Made by a program: the position numbers and the translations under genes. The notes below the pieces were generated by a model. It was given only the letters and a program-made list of their open reading frames with translations. It ran no database searches and had not been told where the DNA came from. 64,000 bases of DNA from Fictibacillus fluitans (lineage in GTDB: Bacteria; Bacillota; Bacilli; Bacillales; Fictibacillaceae). The DNA lies in NCBI RefSeq assembly GCF_030418125.1, contig NZ_JAUHTR010000002.1, positions 248,001-312,000 on the forward strand, in the 5' to 3' direction. Shown here in pieces: positions 34,075 to 44,680 of this stretch. Each line of letters begins with the position of its first letter. Position 1 is the stretch's first letter.

Positions 34075-35049
34075 GTGCATTTGATTGTGAAAAACCGAAA
34101 AATACCGATTCATATTCGAAAACTCGAGGCATTGTTGAGGAGATTGCCCCCAGAACATGCGAAACGAAGAGAGATTGAAGAACAATTAGCCCGCAGAATG
34201 GCTGGATATCGCGGAGAGCAGTCCTTGGATTATTATCTGGGTTTCCTTCAAGATTATTTTATTCTGCAGGATCTCCGTCTCCCAAATGGAGATTACCATT
34301 TCCAGCTTGATGCGATCCTTATTTCTCCTTATTTCATCCTCATTTTAGAAGTGAAAAACATTTCCGGTACGCTCATTTTTGATGACCACTTTAAACAGTT
34401 GATTCGCGTTACTCCAGAAAAAGAGGAGGGCTTTCCGGATCCGATTCTTCAAGTGGAACGCCACCGTGAGCAATTGAGGAGCTGGCTTTTGGGACAAAAA
34501 TTTGAAAAGATTCCAATTGAAACGTTGGTAGTGATCAGCTATCCCAATACAGTAATTAAAAACACCCTGCTGAATTTGGCGTCCCATTTATCAGAAAAGG
34601 TCATTCATAGTGGGCACTTACTTACAAAAATCAAGTCTTTCGAAACACTCCACCGCAAGCCACTGCTCAATCCCCAGCATATTAAAAAAATTTCAAAAAA
34701 ACTCCTCATGAGCCATACCCTTTCCAACCCAGCCGTTCTAAAGCAATTTCAAATCCAGCCCCATGAAATTTTAACGGGTGTCCAATGCCCTCAATGTTCT
34801 TCTCTGCCAATGGTCAGACTGCATGCCAAATGGATTTGCCCTACTTGTGGTTCCCTGTCCAGAGACGCACATTTTTCCGCCCTGAACGACTACAAGCTCC
34901 TCGTTGATCTCACTATATCAAACCGTGAACTTAAAGATTTTCTTCATTTGTCTTCCATCTATGCAAGCTCCAGAATTCTTCAGTCCATGAATCTTCCTTA
35001 TTCAGGCTCATATAAAAATCGGCGCTATATGATGTCCCTTGATGATTGA
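34075..35049 (+). CDS. NERD (nuclease-related) domain protein with C-terminal zinc ribbon
   Basis: A 324-residue protein. The N-terminal half has a NERD domain with the nuclease-like core FQLDAILISPYFILILEVKN near residues 82-101. The C-terminal half has a zinc-ribbon motif CPQC...CPTC near 241-261. NERD proteins are nuclease-like and of unknown role. GTG 34075 follows GAGGAG by five bases. A terminator follows. Confidence 0.85.
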   Translation: MHLIVKNRKIPIHIRKLEALLRRLPPEHAKRREIEEQLARRMAGYRGEQSLDYYLGFLQDYFILQDLRLPNGDYHFQLDAILISPYFILILEVKNISGTLIFDDHFKQLIRVTPEKEEGFPDPILQVERHREQLRSWLLGQKFEKIPIETLVVISYPNTVIKNTLLNLASHLSEKVIHSGHLLTKIKSFETLHRKPLLNPQHIKKISKKLLMSHTLSNPAVLKQFQIQPHEILTGVQCPQCSSLPMVRLHAKWICPTCGSLSRDAHFSALNDYKLLVDLTISNRELKDFLHLSSIYASSRILQSMNLPYSGSYKNRRYMMSLDD

Positions 35050-35063
35050 GTGAAAGCTGATAA

Positions 35064-35100
35064 AGGCCATCCATGAAGCATGGGTGGCCTCTGTATTTTT
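35064..35100 (+). terminator. terminator of the NERD gene
   Basis: AGGCCAtCCAT pairs with ATGGgTGGCCT, then CTGTATTTTT. Confidence 0.8.
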
Positions 35101-35101
35101 G

Positions 35102-35241
35102 TGAAAATGATGTGATATGCAAGTATTTCTTGTCGAACCGCAAGTAAATTTCGTTTTACCGCAACTATTACGTGTCGAACCGCAAGTAAATCATGATCTA
35201 CCGCAAGTATTCCATGTCGAACCGCAAGTAAGCTCCATAAC
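35102..35241 (+). repeat. six-unit 21-bp repeat element, copy 4 (class A)
   Basis: Leader TGAAAATGATGTGAT at 35102-35116, then units at 35116, 35137, 35158, 35179, 35200 and 35221 in exact 21-bp steps. It lies between two convergent genes, next to their terminators. Confidence 0.92.
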
Positions 35242-35244
35242 CTA

Positions 35245-35272
35245 ACAAAAAAGAGCTGAATCCTCAGCTCTT
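35245..35272 (-). terminator. terminator of the four-helix membrane protein gene
   Basis: On the minus strand, AAGAGCTGA pairs with TCAGCTCTT, followed by TTTTG. It overlaps the stop codon. Confidence 0.85.
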
Positions 35273-35743
35273 GTCATACCTCATAAATCCAATAAAGATC
35301 AAAATCGACGCAATAATATTAAAAGCAACCCGAAACCAGTGCACAATGAGAAATTCATGAGCGGTTTGCTGCAAAAAGGCAGCAGAATGCATCTTAGTTC
35401 CTTCAATAAACATGATTTCGTTGCGAGGCCATTCAAAAATCATGGAGACTGCTCCTTCCACGACGATCATGAGCATGCTGAACAAAATCCAATACCGCGC
35501 GACTTTGAATCTCCACCCCAAAGCCAGTGCCAAGATCCCTGTAACAATACTCGCCGCTCCTAGTGGCGGAAAGTAGGTGTGCGGGCTTGCTACCTTCATG
35601 AAATCCATGCCGGTTTGAAGAGATTGCGGGACGTTATAAAAAATATTGGGATACAGCATGAATGTATCAGCTAAAATGCTTCCAAGCATAATCCACTGCA
35701 CCCAGAGATGAGAGAGAATGGATAAAAACGTTAATCTTTTCAT
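35264..35743 (-). CDS. four-helix membrane protein, function unknown
   Basis: A 159-residue protein with four predicted membrane helices and a conserved-looking PPLGAASIVTGILALALG stretch. I cannot place it in a named family with certainty. AAGGAGG lies before its ATG. It is downstream of and co-directed with a two-component system, and its own promoter carries a tandem direct repeat of the kind bound by OmpR-type regulators. Confidence 0.75.
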   Translation of the reverse strand: MKRLTFLSILSHLWVQWIMLGSILADTFMLYPNIFYNVPQSLQTGMDFMKVASPHTYFPPLGAASIVTGILALALGWRFKVARYWILFSMLMIVVEGAVSMIFEWPRNEIMFIEGTKMHSAAFLQQTAHEFLIVHWFRVAFNIIASILIFIGFMRYDKS

Positions 35744-35799
35744 TATAAAAATCCTCCTTTAACGAGCTTGAACTCATCATAAGGTGGAAAGCTTAAATG

Positions 35800-35829
35800 A
35801 TTATAAGCAAATTCTTAACGATTTCTTAA
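35800..35829 (-). promoter_or_regulatory. promoter with OmpR-type direct repeats
   Basis: On the minus strand TTAAGAAATCG (35829-35819) and TTAAGAATTTG (35818-35808) form a perfect 11-bp tandem spacing, followed two bases later by TATAAT (35805-35800). The repeats overlap the -35 region, the classic place for an activating OmpR/PhoB-type regulator. Confidence 0.65.
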
Positions 35830-35832
35830 ATC

Positions 35833-36519
35833 TCAGCTTTTAAATCGATAGCCAACACCCCAGACCGTTTCGATAAATTGGGGTGCTCCGGGGTTTTCCT
35901 CGATCTTTTCTCGGATTTTGCGGATATGTACGGTAACGGTGGAAAGGTCGCCGATCTCGCTCATACCCCAGATCCGCTCAAAAAGGTCTTCTTTGCTGAA
36001 CACATGATTGGGGTGTAAAGCGAGAAATACCAGCAAATCGAACTCTTTGGCGGTCATTTTTACTTCCTTCCCCTGAAGGAAAACCTGCCGGGAATCTCTA
36101 TATACTTCAAGGGCTTGATGTGAGATCAGGTCAGGCGCTCCCCGGTTTTTTGTCAGCCGCTGATACCGGTTAATATGAGCCTTCACGCGGGCTACCAGTT
36201 CGTTGGAATTAAAGGGCTTGACGATGTAATCATCGGCACCCCGGTCAAAGCCGCGCAGTTTATCAATATCCGCTTTTCTGGCGGTTACCATAAGAATCGG
36301 AATATCCAGCCGGTCGCGAAGCATGGTGCACAGTTCAAAACCGTCGGTTCCGGGAAGCATCAGATCAAGAAGAATAAGATCGTACGAACCTCCATCCGCT
36401 TTTCTTAACCCGTCATCTCCGTTTACGGCAATATCGCTCTGGATCCCGTGGAATTCCAAGTAATCCCTCTCCAGTTCCGCAATGCTCAGTTCATCTTCTA
36501 TAATCAGCACTCTCGGCAT
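35833..36519 (-). CDS. OmpR-family response regulator
   Basis: A 228-residue response regulator with an N-terminal receiver (VLIIEDELSIAE, phospho-acceptor Asp in LILLDLMLPGTDG near residue 53, and the Lys in DYIVKPFNSNEL) and a C-terminal winged helix ending TVWGVGYRF. It starts inside the end of the kinase gene (29-base overlap), so the order is kinase first, regulator second. It likely acts at the 11-bp repeats directly after its own gene. Confidence 0.92.
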   Translation of the reverse strand: MPRVLIIEDELSIAELERDYLEFHGIQSDIAVNGDDGLRKADGGSYDLILLDLMLPGTDGFELCTMLRDRLDIPILMVTARKADIDKLRGFDRGADDYIVKPFNSNELVARVKAHINRYQRLTKNRGAPDLISHQALEVYRDSRQVFLQGKEVKMTAKEFDLLVFLALHPNHVFSKEDLFERIWGMSEIGDLSTVTVHIRKIREKIEENPGAPQFIETVWGVGYRFKS

Positions 36520-37597
36520 GACTGTCCTCCTTTTTCAATGTAAAAAAGATGCTTGTGCCTTTTCCTTCTTCACTTGCAACCCAGATTTCACCGCCATGCC
36601 GCTCAATGATTTTTTTGGCGATGGAAAGGCCGAGGCCGCTTCCGCCAGTCGATGAATTTCTTGATTTCTCTGCACGGTAAAAGCTGTCGAAAATATGCTG
36701 CAGCTCTTGTTTACCTATACCGCTGCCGTTATCCGCAATTCCAACCAAAATATGATCGCTCTCTTCCATTAGCGAAACCTGGATTTCCTTCCGCTGTGTG
36801 TCGGTGTATTTCAGGCTGTTTTGAATGAGGTTATGCACCACTCGTCCCAAATTGGAACGGTCAGCCTTGACCATATATGTTTCCTCGGGTTTCGTTTGAA
36901 GCCAAGCATGAACGTGCTCCACCTCGTTTACTTCATCCAGAACATCCTCAAAAAAGGCTCGAAGGTCTATGGGTTCATATTGAAAAACTGTCTGGCCGGC
37001 ATCGAGCTTGGAATAGAAAAAAAGTTCATCGATCAATTGATCCATTTCCGCTGCTTTCTGATACACGGTTTGAAGATAATGATTTTGTTTTTCCGGAGTA
37101 TGGGCCACCCCGTCCAAAATACCCTTAACGTAACCCTTGATCGAGGTGAGCGGCGTTTTTAAATCATGCGATACACTCGCGATCAATTCTTTCCGGTTCT
37201 TTTCGTATTGATCTCTGGCATCATTTGCTGTTTTGAGCTGAATTCTCATACTTTCAAAGGTTTCCGAAAGCTGGCCAAGCTCGTCCTTTTTCATGGGTTC
37301 AATTTTGTAATCCAGATTCCCGTTGCTGATTTCCTCTGCCGCTCTGGACAGTTTTCGTACTGGAATGAGGATCGAGCGGGCTACCGCATAGGTTAACAGA
37401 CCATTGGTCAGAGTAAGGATAACGAGCAGACCGACGAACCTCATCGTCATAAAAAGCTGTGACCGGCTTCCTTTTACGTCCACATGAAAACCATAAATGA
37501 GCAGCAGGGCAATAATCATTTCCAAAATGAAAAAGGATGCGACAGGGACAGCGATCATTGCGATATTTGAAAGGATCAGTCGCTTTTTTATAGACAT
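36491..37597 (-). CDS. sensor histidine kinase
   Basis: A 368-residue membrane kinase with two N-terminal helices (about residues 10-35 and 50-70) that enclose only a short outside loop, a HAMP domain, a HisKA motif SVSHDLKTPLTSIKGYV with the phospho-His near 150, and a HATPase_c domain with DNGSGI and GGSGLGLSIAKKI. The short sensor loop suggests it senses the membrane or works with a membrane partner, possibly the four-helix protein downstream. ATG 37597 follows GGGTGG; GTG 37606 is possible. Confidence 0.92.
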   Translation of the reverse strand: MSIKKRLILSNIAMIAVPVASFFILEMIIALLLIYGFHVDVKGSRSQLFMTMRFVGLLVILTLTNGLLTYAVARSILIPVRKLSRAAEEISNGNLDYKIEPMKKDELGQLSETFESMRIQLKTANDARDQYEKNRKELIASVSHDLKTPLTSIKGYVKGILDGVAHTPEKQNHYLQTVYQKAAEMDQLIDELFFYSKLDAGQTVFQYEPIDLRAFFEDVLDEVNEVEHVHAWLQTKPEETYMVKADRSNLGRVVHNLIQNSLKYTDTQRKEIQVSLMEESDHILVGIADNGSGIGKQELQHIFDSFYRAEKSRNSSTGGSGLGLSIAKKIIERHGGEIWVASEEGKGTSIFFTLKKEDSHAESADYRR

Positions 37598-37638
37598 GTA
37601 TTCCACCCATCGTATTATGCCGTTTCTTTCTTTTTATG

Positions 37639-37778
37639 TGAAAATGACGTGATATGCAACTAATTTTTGTCGAACCGCAAGTAAACTTAAGATTACCGCA
37701 AGTATTTCGTGTCGAACCGCAAGTAAATCCAGCATTACCGCAAGTATTCCATGTCGAACCGCAAGTAATGCACCCCAC
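37639..37778 (+). repeat. six-unit 21-bp repeat element, copy 5 (class A)
   Basis: Leader TGAAAATGACGTGAT at 37639-37653, then units at 37653, 37674, 37695, 37716, 37737 and 37758. It lies in the divergent region between the kinase and the AraR-like gene. Confidence 0.92.
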
Positions 37779-37854
37779 CCCGCAATTCCTCCAATAATTC
37801 TTCAAGAAAAACTAGTAAACACTCCCCGGTCTGTGTTATTTTTACTGTATCAGA

Positions 37855-37866
37855 GTTACGTACAAC
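37855..37866. promoter_or_regulatory. putative AraR operator before araR
   Basis: GTTACGTACAAC, centred on ACGT, matches the TTGTACGTACA-like core seen at the ara operon and lies about 50 bases before the regulator start. It suggests autoregulation. Confidence 0.5.
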
Positions 37867-37913
37867 TTTAAAAAGTGAACATACAAGTAAAGAAAACAAA
37901 GGATGGATGCACG

Positions 37914-39020
37914 GTGAAGGAAAACTCAAAATACATACAAGTGAAAAATCAGATAAAAGACTGGATCCTGGAAGGGAAGGTCAAGCCGGGAGAAAAGATC
38001 TATTCGGAAAACGAATTGGTGAAGCTGTTTGGCGTCAGCCGCCATACGGTAAGGCAGGCGATTGGCGTCCTGGTTCATGAGGGCTGGCTGTACCGCGAGC
38101 ACGGATCAGGGACATTTTGCTCCAACCGCCTTCTGCAGCAAACCAAACGGGAGAGCAGCAAAAACATCGGTGTCATTACAACGTACATGTCGGATTATAT
38201 CTTTCCGTCGATTATCCGAGGGATTGAACAGTATCTTTCCAGCCAGGGCTATTCATTGATCATGGCGAGCACGAACAATGATTTGGAAAAAGAAAAACAG
38301 TGCCTGCAGACGATGCTCAGCAAAAATATCGATGGCTTGATTGTTGAGCCGACAAAGAGCAGCTCGGCCAATCCGAACATCAGCTATTATTTGAATTTGG
38401 AGCAGCATAATATTCCTTATTTAATGATCAACCAGTATTACAAGGAAATCAATCCGCCGCATCTGGTGGTCGATGATGAAAAGGGTGGCTTTTTGGCGAC
38501 TGAGCATTTGATTCAATATGGCCACAAGAAGATTCTTGGCATTTTTAAAAGTGATGACCTGCAGGGAGTCAACCGGATGAAAGGCTATATTGATGCGTTT
38601 CGGAAATACAATCTGCCGTTTTTTCCTGACATGATTGTGACCTATACGACGGAAACGAAGGAAGAGAAGATTGCTGAAATTCGTTCCTTGCTTGAAGGGA
38701 AGGAACGCCCGACGGGACTGATCTGCTACAACGATGACGTGGCCTTAAGCGTGCTGAATGTTGTCCGCAGCTTGAATTTAAGCGTGCCGGGAGATCTCTC
38801 CATTGTAGGATATGATGATTCCCAGCTGGCTACGGCGTCCGAAGTGAAGCTCACGTCTGTCTCCCATCCAAAAACGCAAATGGGCATTGATGCTGCCAAA
38901 CGGATTATCGCCAAAATTGAAGGGAAATCGTTGGAAAACGGAACCGATTCATTCGTTTATGAGCCTGAATTAATCGTAAGAGAGTCAACGAAAAAATTGT
39001 CTTCGAAAATAGTTACTTGA
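37914..39020 (+). CDS. araR: arabinose repressor AraR-like (GntR helix-turn-helix plus LacI-type sensor)
   Basis: A 368-residue chimeric regulator with an N-terminal GntR winged helix (YSENELVKLFGVSRHTVRQA) and a C-terminal GalR/LacI periplasmic-binding-like domain (GVITTYMSDYIFPSIIRGIE onward), the architecture of B. subtilis AraR (362 residues). GTG 37914 fits that protein's start best; an upstream ATG at 37875 would add 13 residues. It lies directly before the ara operon with AraR-like boxes between. It should repress arabinose genes and release DNA when L-arabinose is bound. Confidence 0.9.
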   Translation: MKENSKYIQVKNQIKDWILEGKVKPGEKIYSENELVKLFGVSRHTVRQAIGVLVHEGWLYREHGSGTFCSNRLLQQTKRESSKNIGVITTYMSDYIFPSIIRGIEQYLSSQGYSLIMASTNNDLEKEKQCLQTMLSKNIDGLIVEPTKSSSANPNISYYLNLEQHNIPYLMINQYYKEINPPHLVVDDEKGGFLATEHLIQYGHKKILGIFKSDDLQGVNRMKGYIDAFRKYNLPFFPDMIVTYTTETKEEKIAEIRSLLEGKERPTGLICYNDDVALSVLNVVRSLNLSVPGDLSIVGYDDSQLATASEVKLTSVSHPKTQMGIDAAKRIIAKIEGKSLENGTDSFVYEPELIVRESTKKLSSKIVT

Positions 39021-39079
39021 ATTTTTTGAATTTTATCCTTGAAATTTGTAGAATCGGTGCTACAATAAAAAACAAGTGA

Positions 39080-39101
39080 TGCGTACAAGTTATTGTACAA
39101 A
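39080..39101. promoter_or_regulatory. putative AraR boxes, upstream pair
   Basis: ATGCGTACAAGT and TTGTACAA follow each other within 22 bases and resemble AraR half-sites. Confidence 0.45.
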
Positions 39102-39172
39102 GAAGCGTATGTATAGAAGTGATTAATGACTTTCCCCTTTGTCATCTCACCAATGCGTACGCTTTTATTTTA

Positions 39173-39187
39173 ACTTGTACGTACATC
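39173..39187. promoter_or_regulatory. putative AraR operator before araB
   Basis: ACTTGTACGTACATC contains the palindromic core TGTACGTACA, the best AraR-like box in the window. Another similar element, ATGCGTACGC, lies near 39153. Confidence 0.6.
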
Positions 39188-39197
39188 ATCTTCAGTA

Positions 39198-39211
39198 TGT
39201 AAACGCTTACT
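39198..39211. promoter_or_regulatory. cre-like catabolite repression site
   Basis: TGTAAACGCTTACT matches the CcpA site consensus TGWAANCGNTNWCA except for the last base. It lies about 35 bases before the araB start. Confidence 0.65.
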
Positions 39212-39241
39212 AAACTATTTTTGTCGTAAGAAGGTGAATGG

Positions 39242-40924
39242 ATGAGCAAGTATTCAATCGGTGTGGACTTTGGCACGCAATCTGGAAGGGCGCTTCTGGT
39301 GGAAGTGGCCACAGGCAGGGAAGTTGCAACCGCAGTAAAGGAATATACACATGGAGTGATGGACCGCCAGCTCCCGGGCGGTAAAAAGCTGAAAGAGGAC
39401 TGGGCGCTGCAGCATCCGAAGGACTACCTTGAAGTTCTGCAGACAACGATACCTCAAGTATTGAAGGAAGCAGGGATAGCGGCAGATGAGGTAATCGGGC
39501 TTGGAATCGATTTTACCGCCTGCACGATGCTGCCGGTTGATCATGAAGGAACCCCGCTGTGCATGCATGAAGGATATCAGGATCATCCGCATGCTTACGT
39601 GAAGCTATGGAAGCATCATGCGGCACAGGAAGAGGCCAACCGGTTAAACGAAACCGCCGAAGCGCGCGGAGAAGACTTCCTTGCGCGCTATGGCGGAAAA
39701 ATTTCATCGGAATGGCTGATTCCAAAGATTTGGCAGATTTTAAATGAAGCACCTGAAGTGTATGAAGATGCCAGTCATATGCTGGAGGCGACCGACTGGG
39801 TGATCTCCCAATTAACCGGATCAATTCAGAGAAACAGCTGCACTGCGGGCTATAAGGCGATCTGGCACAAGCAGGAAGGCTATCCGCCAAACGACTTTTT
39901 CAAAGCACTCGATCCGAGGCTCGAGCATGTGGTGGAGGAAAAGCTGAGTGCGCCGATTGTCCCGATCGGTTCAAAAGCCGGGGAGCTGACAGAAAAAGCG
40001 GGAGAGCTGACCGGGTTGAATCCGGGAACAGCCATTGCGATTGCGAATGTTGACGCTCATGTCGCCGTACCGGCCGTCGGCATCACAGAGCCGGGCAAGC
40101 TGCTGGCCGTGATGGGAACATCCACCTGTCATATCCTGCTTGGTGAAAAAGAGGAAATCGTACCAGGCATGTGCGGCGTGGTGGAGGATGGCGTCATTCC
40201 GGGATACCTCGGTTATGAAGCAGGACAGTCGTGTGTCGGTGACCATTTTGAATGGTTCATTAAAAACGCTGTACCGAAAAGCTATCAGAAGGAAGCAGAA
40301 GAAGCCGGCAAGGAAATTCATCAGTACCTTACCGAAAAAGCGGGTGAGCTTAAAGCGGGGGAAAGCGGTCTTCTGGCGCTGGACTGGTGGAACGGCAACC
40401 GCTCGGTGCTTGTCGATGCGGATCTTACCGGACTGCTGATCGGTGCCACACTGGCCACCAAACCGGAGGAAATTTACCGGGCGCTCATTGAAGCGACAGC
40501 CTATGGAACGCGAATGATTGTGGAAACCTTCCGGAAATCCGGTGTCCCGGTTCATGAATTCTACGCTTGCGGCGGCATTGCCCAGAAAAACGCTTTCATG
40601 ATGCAGGTGTATGCGGATGTACTGAACATGGAGATCCGGATTTCGGATTCGGCGCAGACTCCGGCGCTTGGAAGCGCGATGTTCGGAGCAGTGGCAGCCG
40701 GCAAAGAGAGCGGAGGCTATGATGATATCCGGGAAGCGGCCAAACATATGGCCCGCATCAAGGATAAGGTCTATCAGCCGCAAAAGGAAAATGTGGAAAT
40801 TTACAGCGCGCTGTACGATGAATACGCGAAGCTGCATGATTACTTCGGCCGGGGTGAAAACAACGTGATGAAAACGTTGAAAAATTTCAAGAGACAAGCA
40901 GGGGAGGTCATGCACCATGCTTGA
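39242..40924 (+). CDS. araB: L-ribulokinase
   Basis: A 560-residue FGGY kinase, the same length as B. subtilis AraB. It has the N-terminal [14 protein letters not shown] phosphate block near residue 8 and the C-terminal [23 protein letters not shown]-type signature near 442. It phosphorylates L-ribulose to L-ribulose 5-phosphate. AGAAGGTGA precedes the ATG. Unlike B. subtilis, where araA is first, araB leads this operon. It overlaps araD by eight bases. Confidence 0.95.
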   Translation: MSKYSIGVDFGTQSGRALLVEVATGREVATAVKEYTHGVMDRQLPGGKKLKEDWALQHPKDYLEVLQTTIPQVLKEAGIAADEVIGLGIDFTACTMLPVDHEGTPLCMHEGYQDHPHAYVKLWKHHAAQEEANRLNETAEARGEDFLARYGGKISSEWLIPKIWQILNEAPEVYEDASHMLEATDWVISQLTGSIQRNSCTAGYKAIWHKQEGYPPNDFFKALDPRLEHVVEEKLSAPIVPIGSKAGELTEKAGELTGLNPGTAIAIANVDAHVAVPAVGITEPGKLLAVMGTSTCHILLGEKEEIVPGMCGVVEDGVIPGYLGYEAGQSCVGDHFEWFIKNAVPKSYQKEAEEAGKEIHQYLTEKAGELKAGESGLLALDWWNGNRSVLVDADLTGLLIGATLATKPEEIYRALIEATAYGTRMIVETFRKSGVPVHEFYACGGIAQKNAFMMQVYADVLNMEIRISDSAQTPALGSAMFGAVAAGKESGGYDDIREAAKHMARIKDKVYQPQKENVEIYSALYDEYAKLHDYFGRGENNVMKTLKNFKRQAGEVMHHA

Positions 40925-41612
40925 TCAGCTAAAAGAGGAAGTGCTGGAAGCGAACCTTGCGCTGCCAAAGCATCAGCTCGTAACGTTTACGTGGGGAAAT
41001 GTAAGCGGCATCGACCGGGAGACTGGGAGCGTTGTCATTAAACCGAGCGGCATCCCTTATGAACAGCTGAAAAAAGAGCACATGGTCGTGGTTGATCTGA
41101 ATGGTGACGTGGTGGAGGGAGACTTAAATCCGTCCTCAGATACGCCAACCCATGTGGGGCTTTACCGGGCGTTTCCCAATATCGGCGGCATCGTCCATAC
41201 CCACTCGCCCTGGGCCACCAGCTGGGCACAGGCCGGCCTTGCCATACCGCCGCTTGGCACCACGCATGCCGATTATTATTACGGCGAGATTCCGTGTACG
41301 AGGGCATTGACTGATTTGGAGATCCAGCAGGATTATGAAGTGGAAACCGGCAATGTGATCATTGAAACATTCCGGGAGCGGGGACTTGAGCCCACTGCGA
41401 TTCCCGGGGTTCTTGTGACCAACCATGCACCGTTTTGCTGGGGAAAAAATGCCGATCAGGCGGTGCATAATGCTGTCGTCCTTGAGGAAGTTGCGAAGAT
41501 GGCGCTTCATACCATGCAGCTGAATCCCGGGATCCCGGCAATCAGCCAGGCGATTCTCGACAAGCATTATTTGCGCAAGCATGGTGTGAATGCCTATTAT
41601 GGGCAGAAGTAA
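40917..41612 (+). CDS. araD: L-ribulose-5-phosphate 4-epimerase
   Basis: A 231-residue class II aldolase/epimerase. The zinc-binding HTHSPWA block near residue 95 and the early TWGNVSGID and PSGIPYEQL motifs are those of AraD. It converts L-ribulose 5-phosphate to D-xylulose 5-phosphate, which enters the pentose phosphate pathway. GGGGAGGTC precedes the ATG, which overlaps the araB stop. Confidence 0.95.
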   Translation: MLDQLKEEVLEANLALPKHQLVTFTWGNVSGIDRETGSVVIKPSGIPYEQLKKEHMVVVDLNGDVVEGDLNPSSDTPTHVGLYRAFPNIGGIVHTHSPWATSWAQAGLAIPPLGTTHADYYYGEIPCTRALTDLEIQQDYEVETGNVIIETFRERGLEPTAIPGVLVTNHAPFCWGKNADQAVHNAVVLEEVAKMALHTMQLNPGIPAISQAILDKHYLRKHGVNAYYGQK

Positions 41613-41652
41613 TAGAACAACTTGTCCGTATGAGTAGAAAGAGGAGGAGCTT

Positions 41653-43137
41653 ATGATTGGAACAGCAGCATATGAATTTTGGTTCGTAACGGGAAGCCAG
41701 CACCTGTACGGAGAGGAAACGATCCGCGAGGTGGAGGAGCATTCCAAAACCATGGTCAGAGGATTGAACAACCATATTGAGGGAGAGAGCTCGATCGTCT
41801 TCAAGCAGGTCCTGACCCAGCCGGAAGAAATCCAAAGGCTCTTTTTGGAGGCGAACCTGGATAAAAAATGTGCAGGCATCATCACATGGATGCACACCTT
41901 TTCTCCGGCCAAAATGTGGATTTCCGGACTGAAGTCCCTGCAAAAGCCCCTTTTGCACCTACATACACAATTCAACAGAGACATTCCGTGGGACTCCATC
42001 GATATGGACTTCATGAACACCAACCAGTCAGCGCATGGCGACCGGGAATATGGGTTCATTAACTCGCGTATGAACATTGCCCGCAAAGTCGTGGTTGGGC
42101 ACTGGGAGAGCGAACAGGTACGTGCCAAGCTTTCCGGCTGGATGCAAACGGCCGCTGCTTTTGAAGAAAGCAAGCATCTGAAGGTAGCGCGCTTCGGCGA
42201 CAATATGCGTGAAGTTGCAGTAACTGAAGGCGACAAGGTCGAAGCGCAAATCAAATTCGGCTGGTCGATCAATGGCTATGGAGTGGGAGAGCTGGCCGAA
42301 TACGTTCAGGCTGTCAGTGATTCAGAGGTCAATCAGCTTTTTGAGGAATACAGCACGCTGTATGACATCGCGGAACATGGAAGAAAAGGCGGAGAAAAGC
42401 ATCATTCCATTTTGGAGCAGGCCCGCATAGAGCTTGGCATGAGAGCTTTCCTGGAGGATGGCGGATTCACGGCATTTACCACCACCTTTGAAGACCTTCA
42501 TGGCATTCCACAGCTGCCCGGCCTTGCCGTACAGCGCCTGATGGGTGACGGATATGGATTTGCCGGTGAAGGGGACTGGAAAACTGCGGCCCTTGTGCGT
42601 GTCATGAAAATGATGGCAAACAACCGGGATACGTCCTTTATGGAGGATTACACCTATCATTTTGAGCCGGACAACGAGCTCGTCCTTGGCTCGCACATGC
42701 TTGAGGTATGCCCGAGCATTGCGGCGACCAAGCCGAGAATTGAAGTCCATCCGCTTTCCATCGGAGGAAAAGCGGATCCCGCCCGGCTCGTATTCGACGG
42801 AAAAGCTGGGCGCGGACTGAATGCTTCGATCATTGACATCGGACACCGCTTCCGTCTCGTCATTAATGAAGTGGATGCGGTTCAGCCGGTCGAGAATATG
42901 CCGAAGCTGCCGGTCGCCCGCGTGCTGTGGAAGCCGCAGCCGTCACTTGCCCAATCGGCGGAACAATGGATTATCGCGGGTGGCGCGCATCATACGTGCT
43001 ACTCTACCGTCCTGACGCCGGAGAATCTGAGAGATTTTGCAGAAATGAGCGGAATTGAAAGTGTACTGATCAACAATGATACCAAGTTTCACGCGTTCCA
43101 AAACGAGCTTCGCTGGAATGACCTGCTTTACCGATAA
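41653..43137 (+). CDS. araA: L-arabinose isomerase
   Basis: A 494-residue enzyme closely matching the AraA family throughout: FWFVTGSQHLYGEETIREVE at the start, WMHTFSPAKMWI near residue 78 and GEGDWKTAALVRVMK near 305. It converts L-arabinose to L-ribulose with a metal ion such as Mn. AGAGGAGGAG precedes the ATG. It is third in this operon. Confidence 0.96.
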   Translation: MIGTAAYEFWFVTGSQHLYGEETIREVEEHSKTMVRGLNNHIEGESSIVFKQVLTQPEEIQRLFLEANLDKKCAGIITWMHTFSPAKMWISGLKSLQKPLLHLHTQFNRDIPWDSIDMDFMNTNQSAHGDREYGFINSRMNIARKVVVGHWESEQVRAKLSGWMQTAAAFEESKHLKVARFGDNMREVAVTEGDKVEAQIKFGWSINGYGVGELAEYVQAVSDSEVNQLFEEYSTLYDIAEHGRKGGEKHHSILEQARIELGMRAFLEDGGFTAFTTTFEDLHGIPQLPGLAVQRLMGDGYGFAGEGDWKTAALVRVMKMMANNRDTSFMEDYTYHFEPDNELVLGSHMLEVCPSIAATKPRIEVHPLSIGGKADPARLVFDGKAGRGLNASIIDIGHRFRLVINEVDAVQPVENMPKLPVARVLWKPQPSLAQSAEQWIIAGGAHHTCYSTVLTPENLRDFAEMSGIESVLINNDTKFHAFQNELRWNDLLYR

Positions 43138-43155
43138 AATTTCAAGGAGTGGTGA

Positions 43156-44664
<1,509 letters not shown>

Positions 44665-44680
44665 AGGGGAGGTGCCTGGC

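Noticed and set aside
11625-37778. 21-bp repeat arrays as CRISPR
   Set aside because: There are no identical 24-40-bp repeats separated by unique spacers, no cas genes, and the period is only 21 bp with six units per site at several loci.
39971-40918. Long minus-strand frame opposite araB
   Set aside because: It is fully antisense to araB, whose own frame is strongly conserved; there is no sign of a gene on the other strand.
41136-42272. Long minus-strand frame opposite araD and araA
   Set aside because: It is antisense shadow over two well-supported genes.
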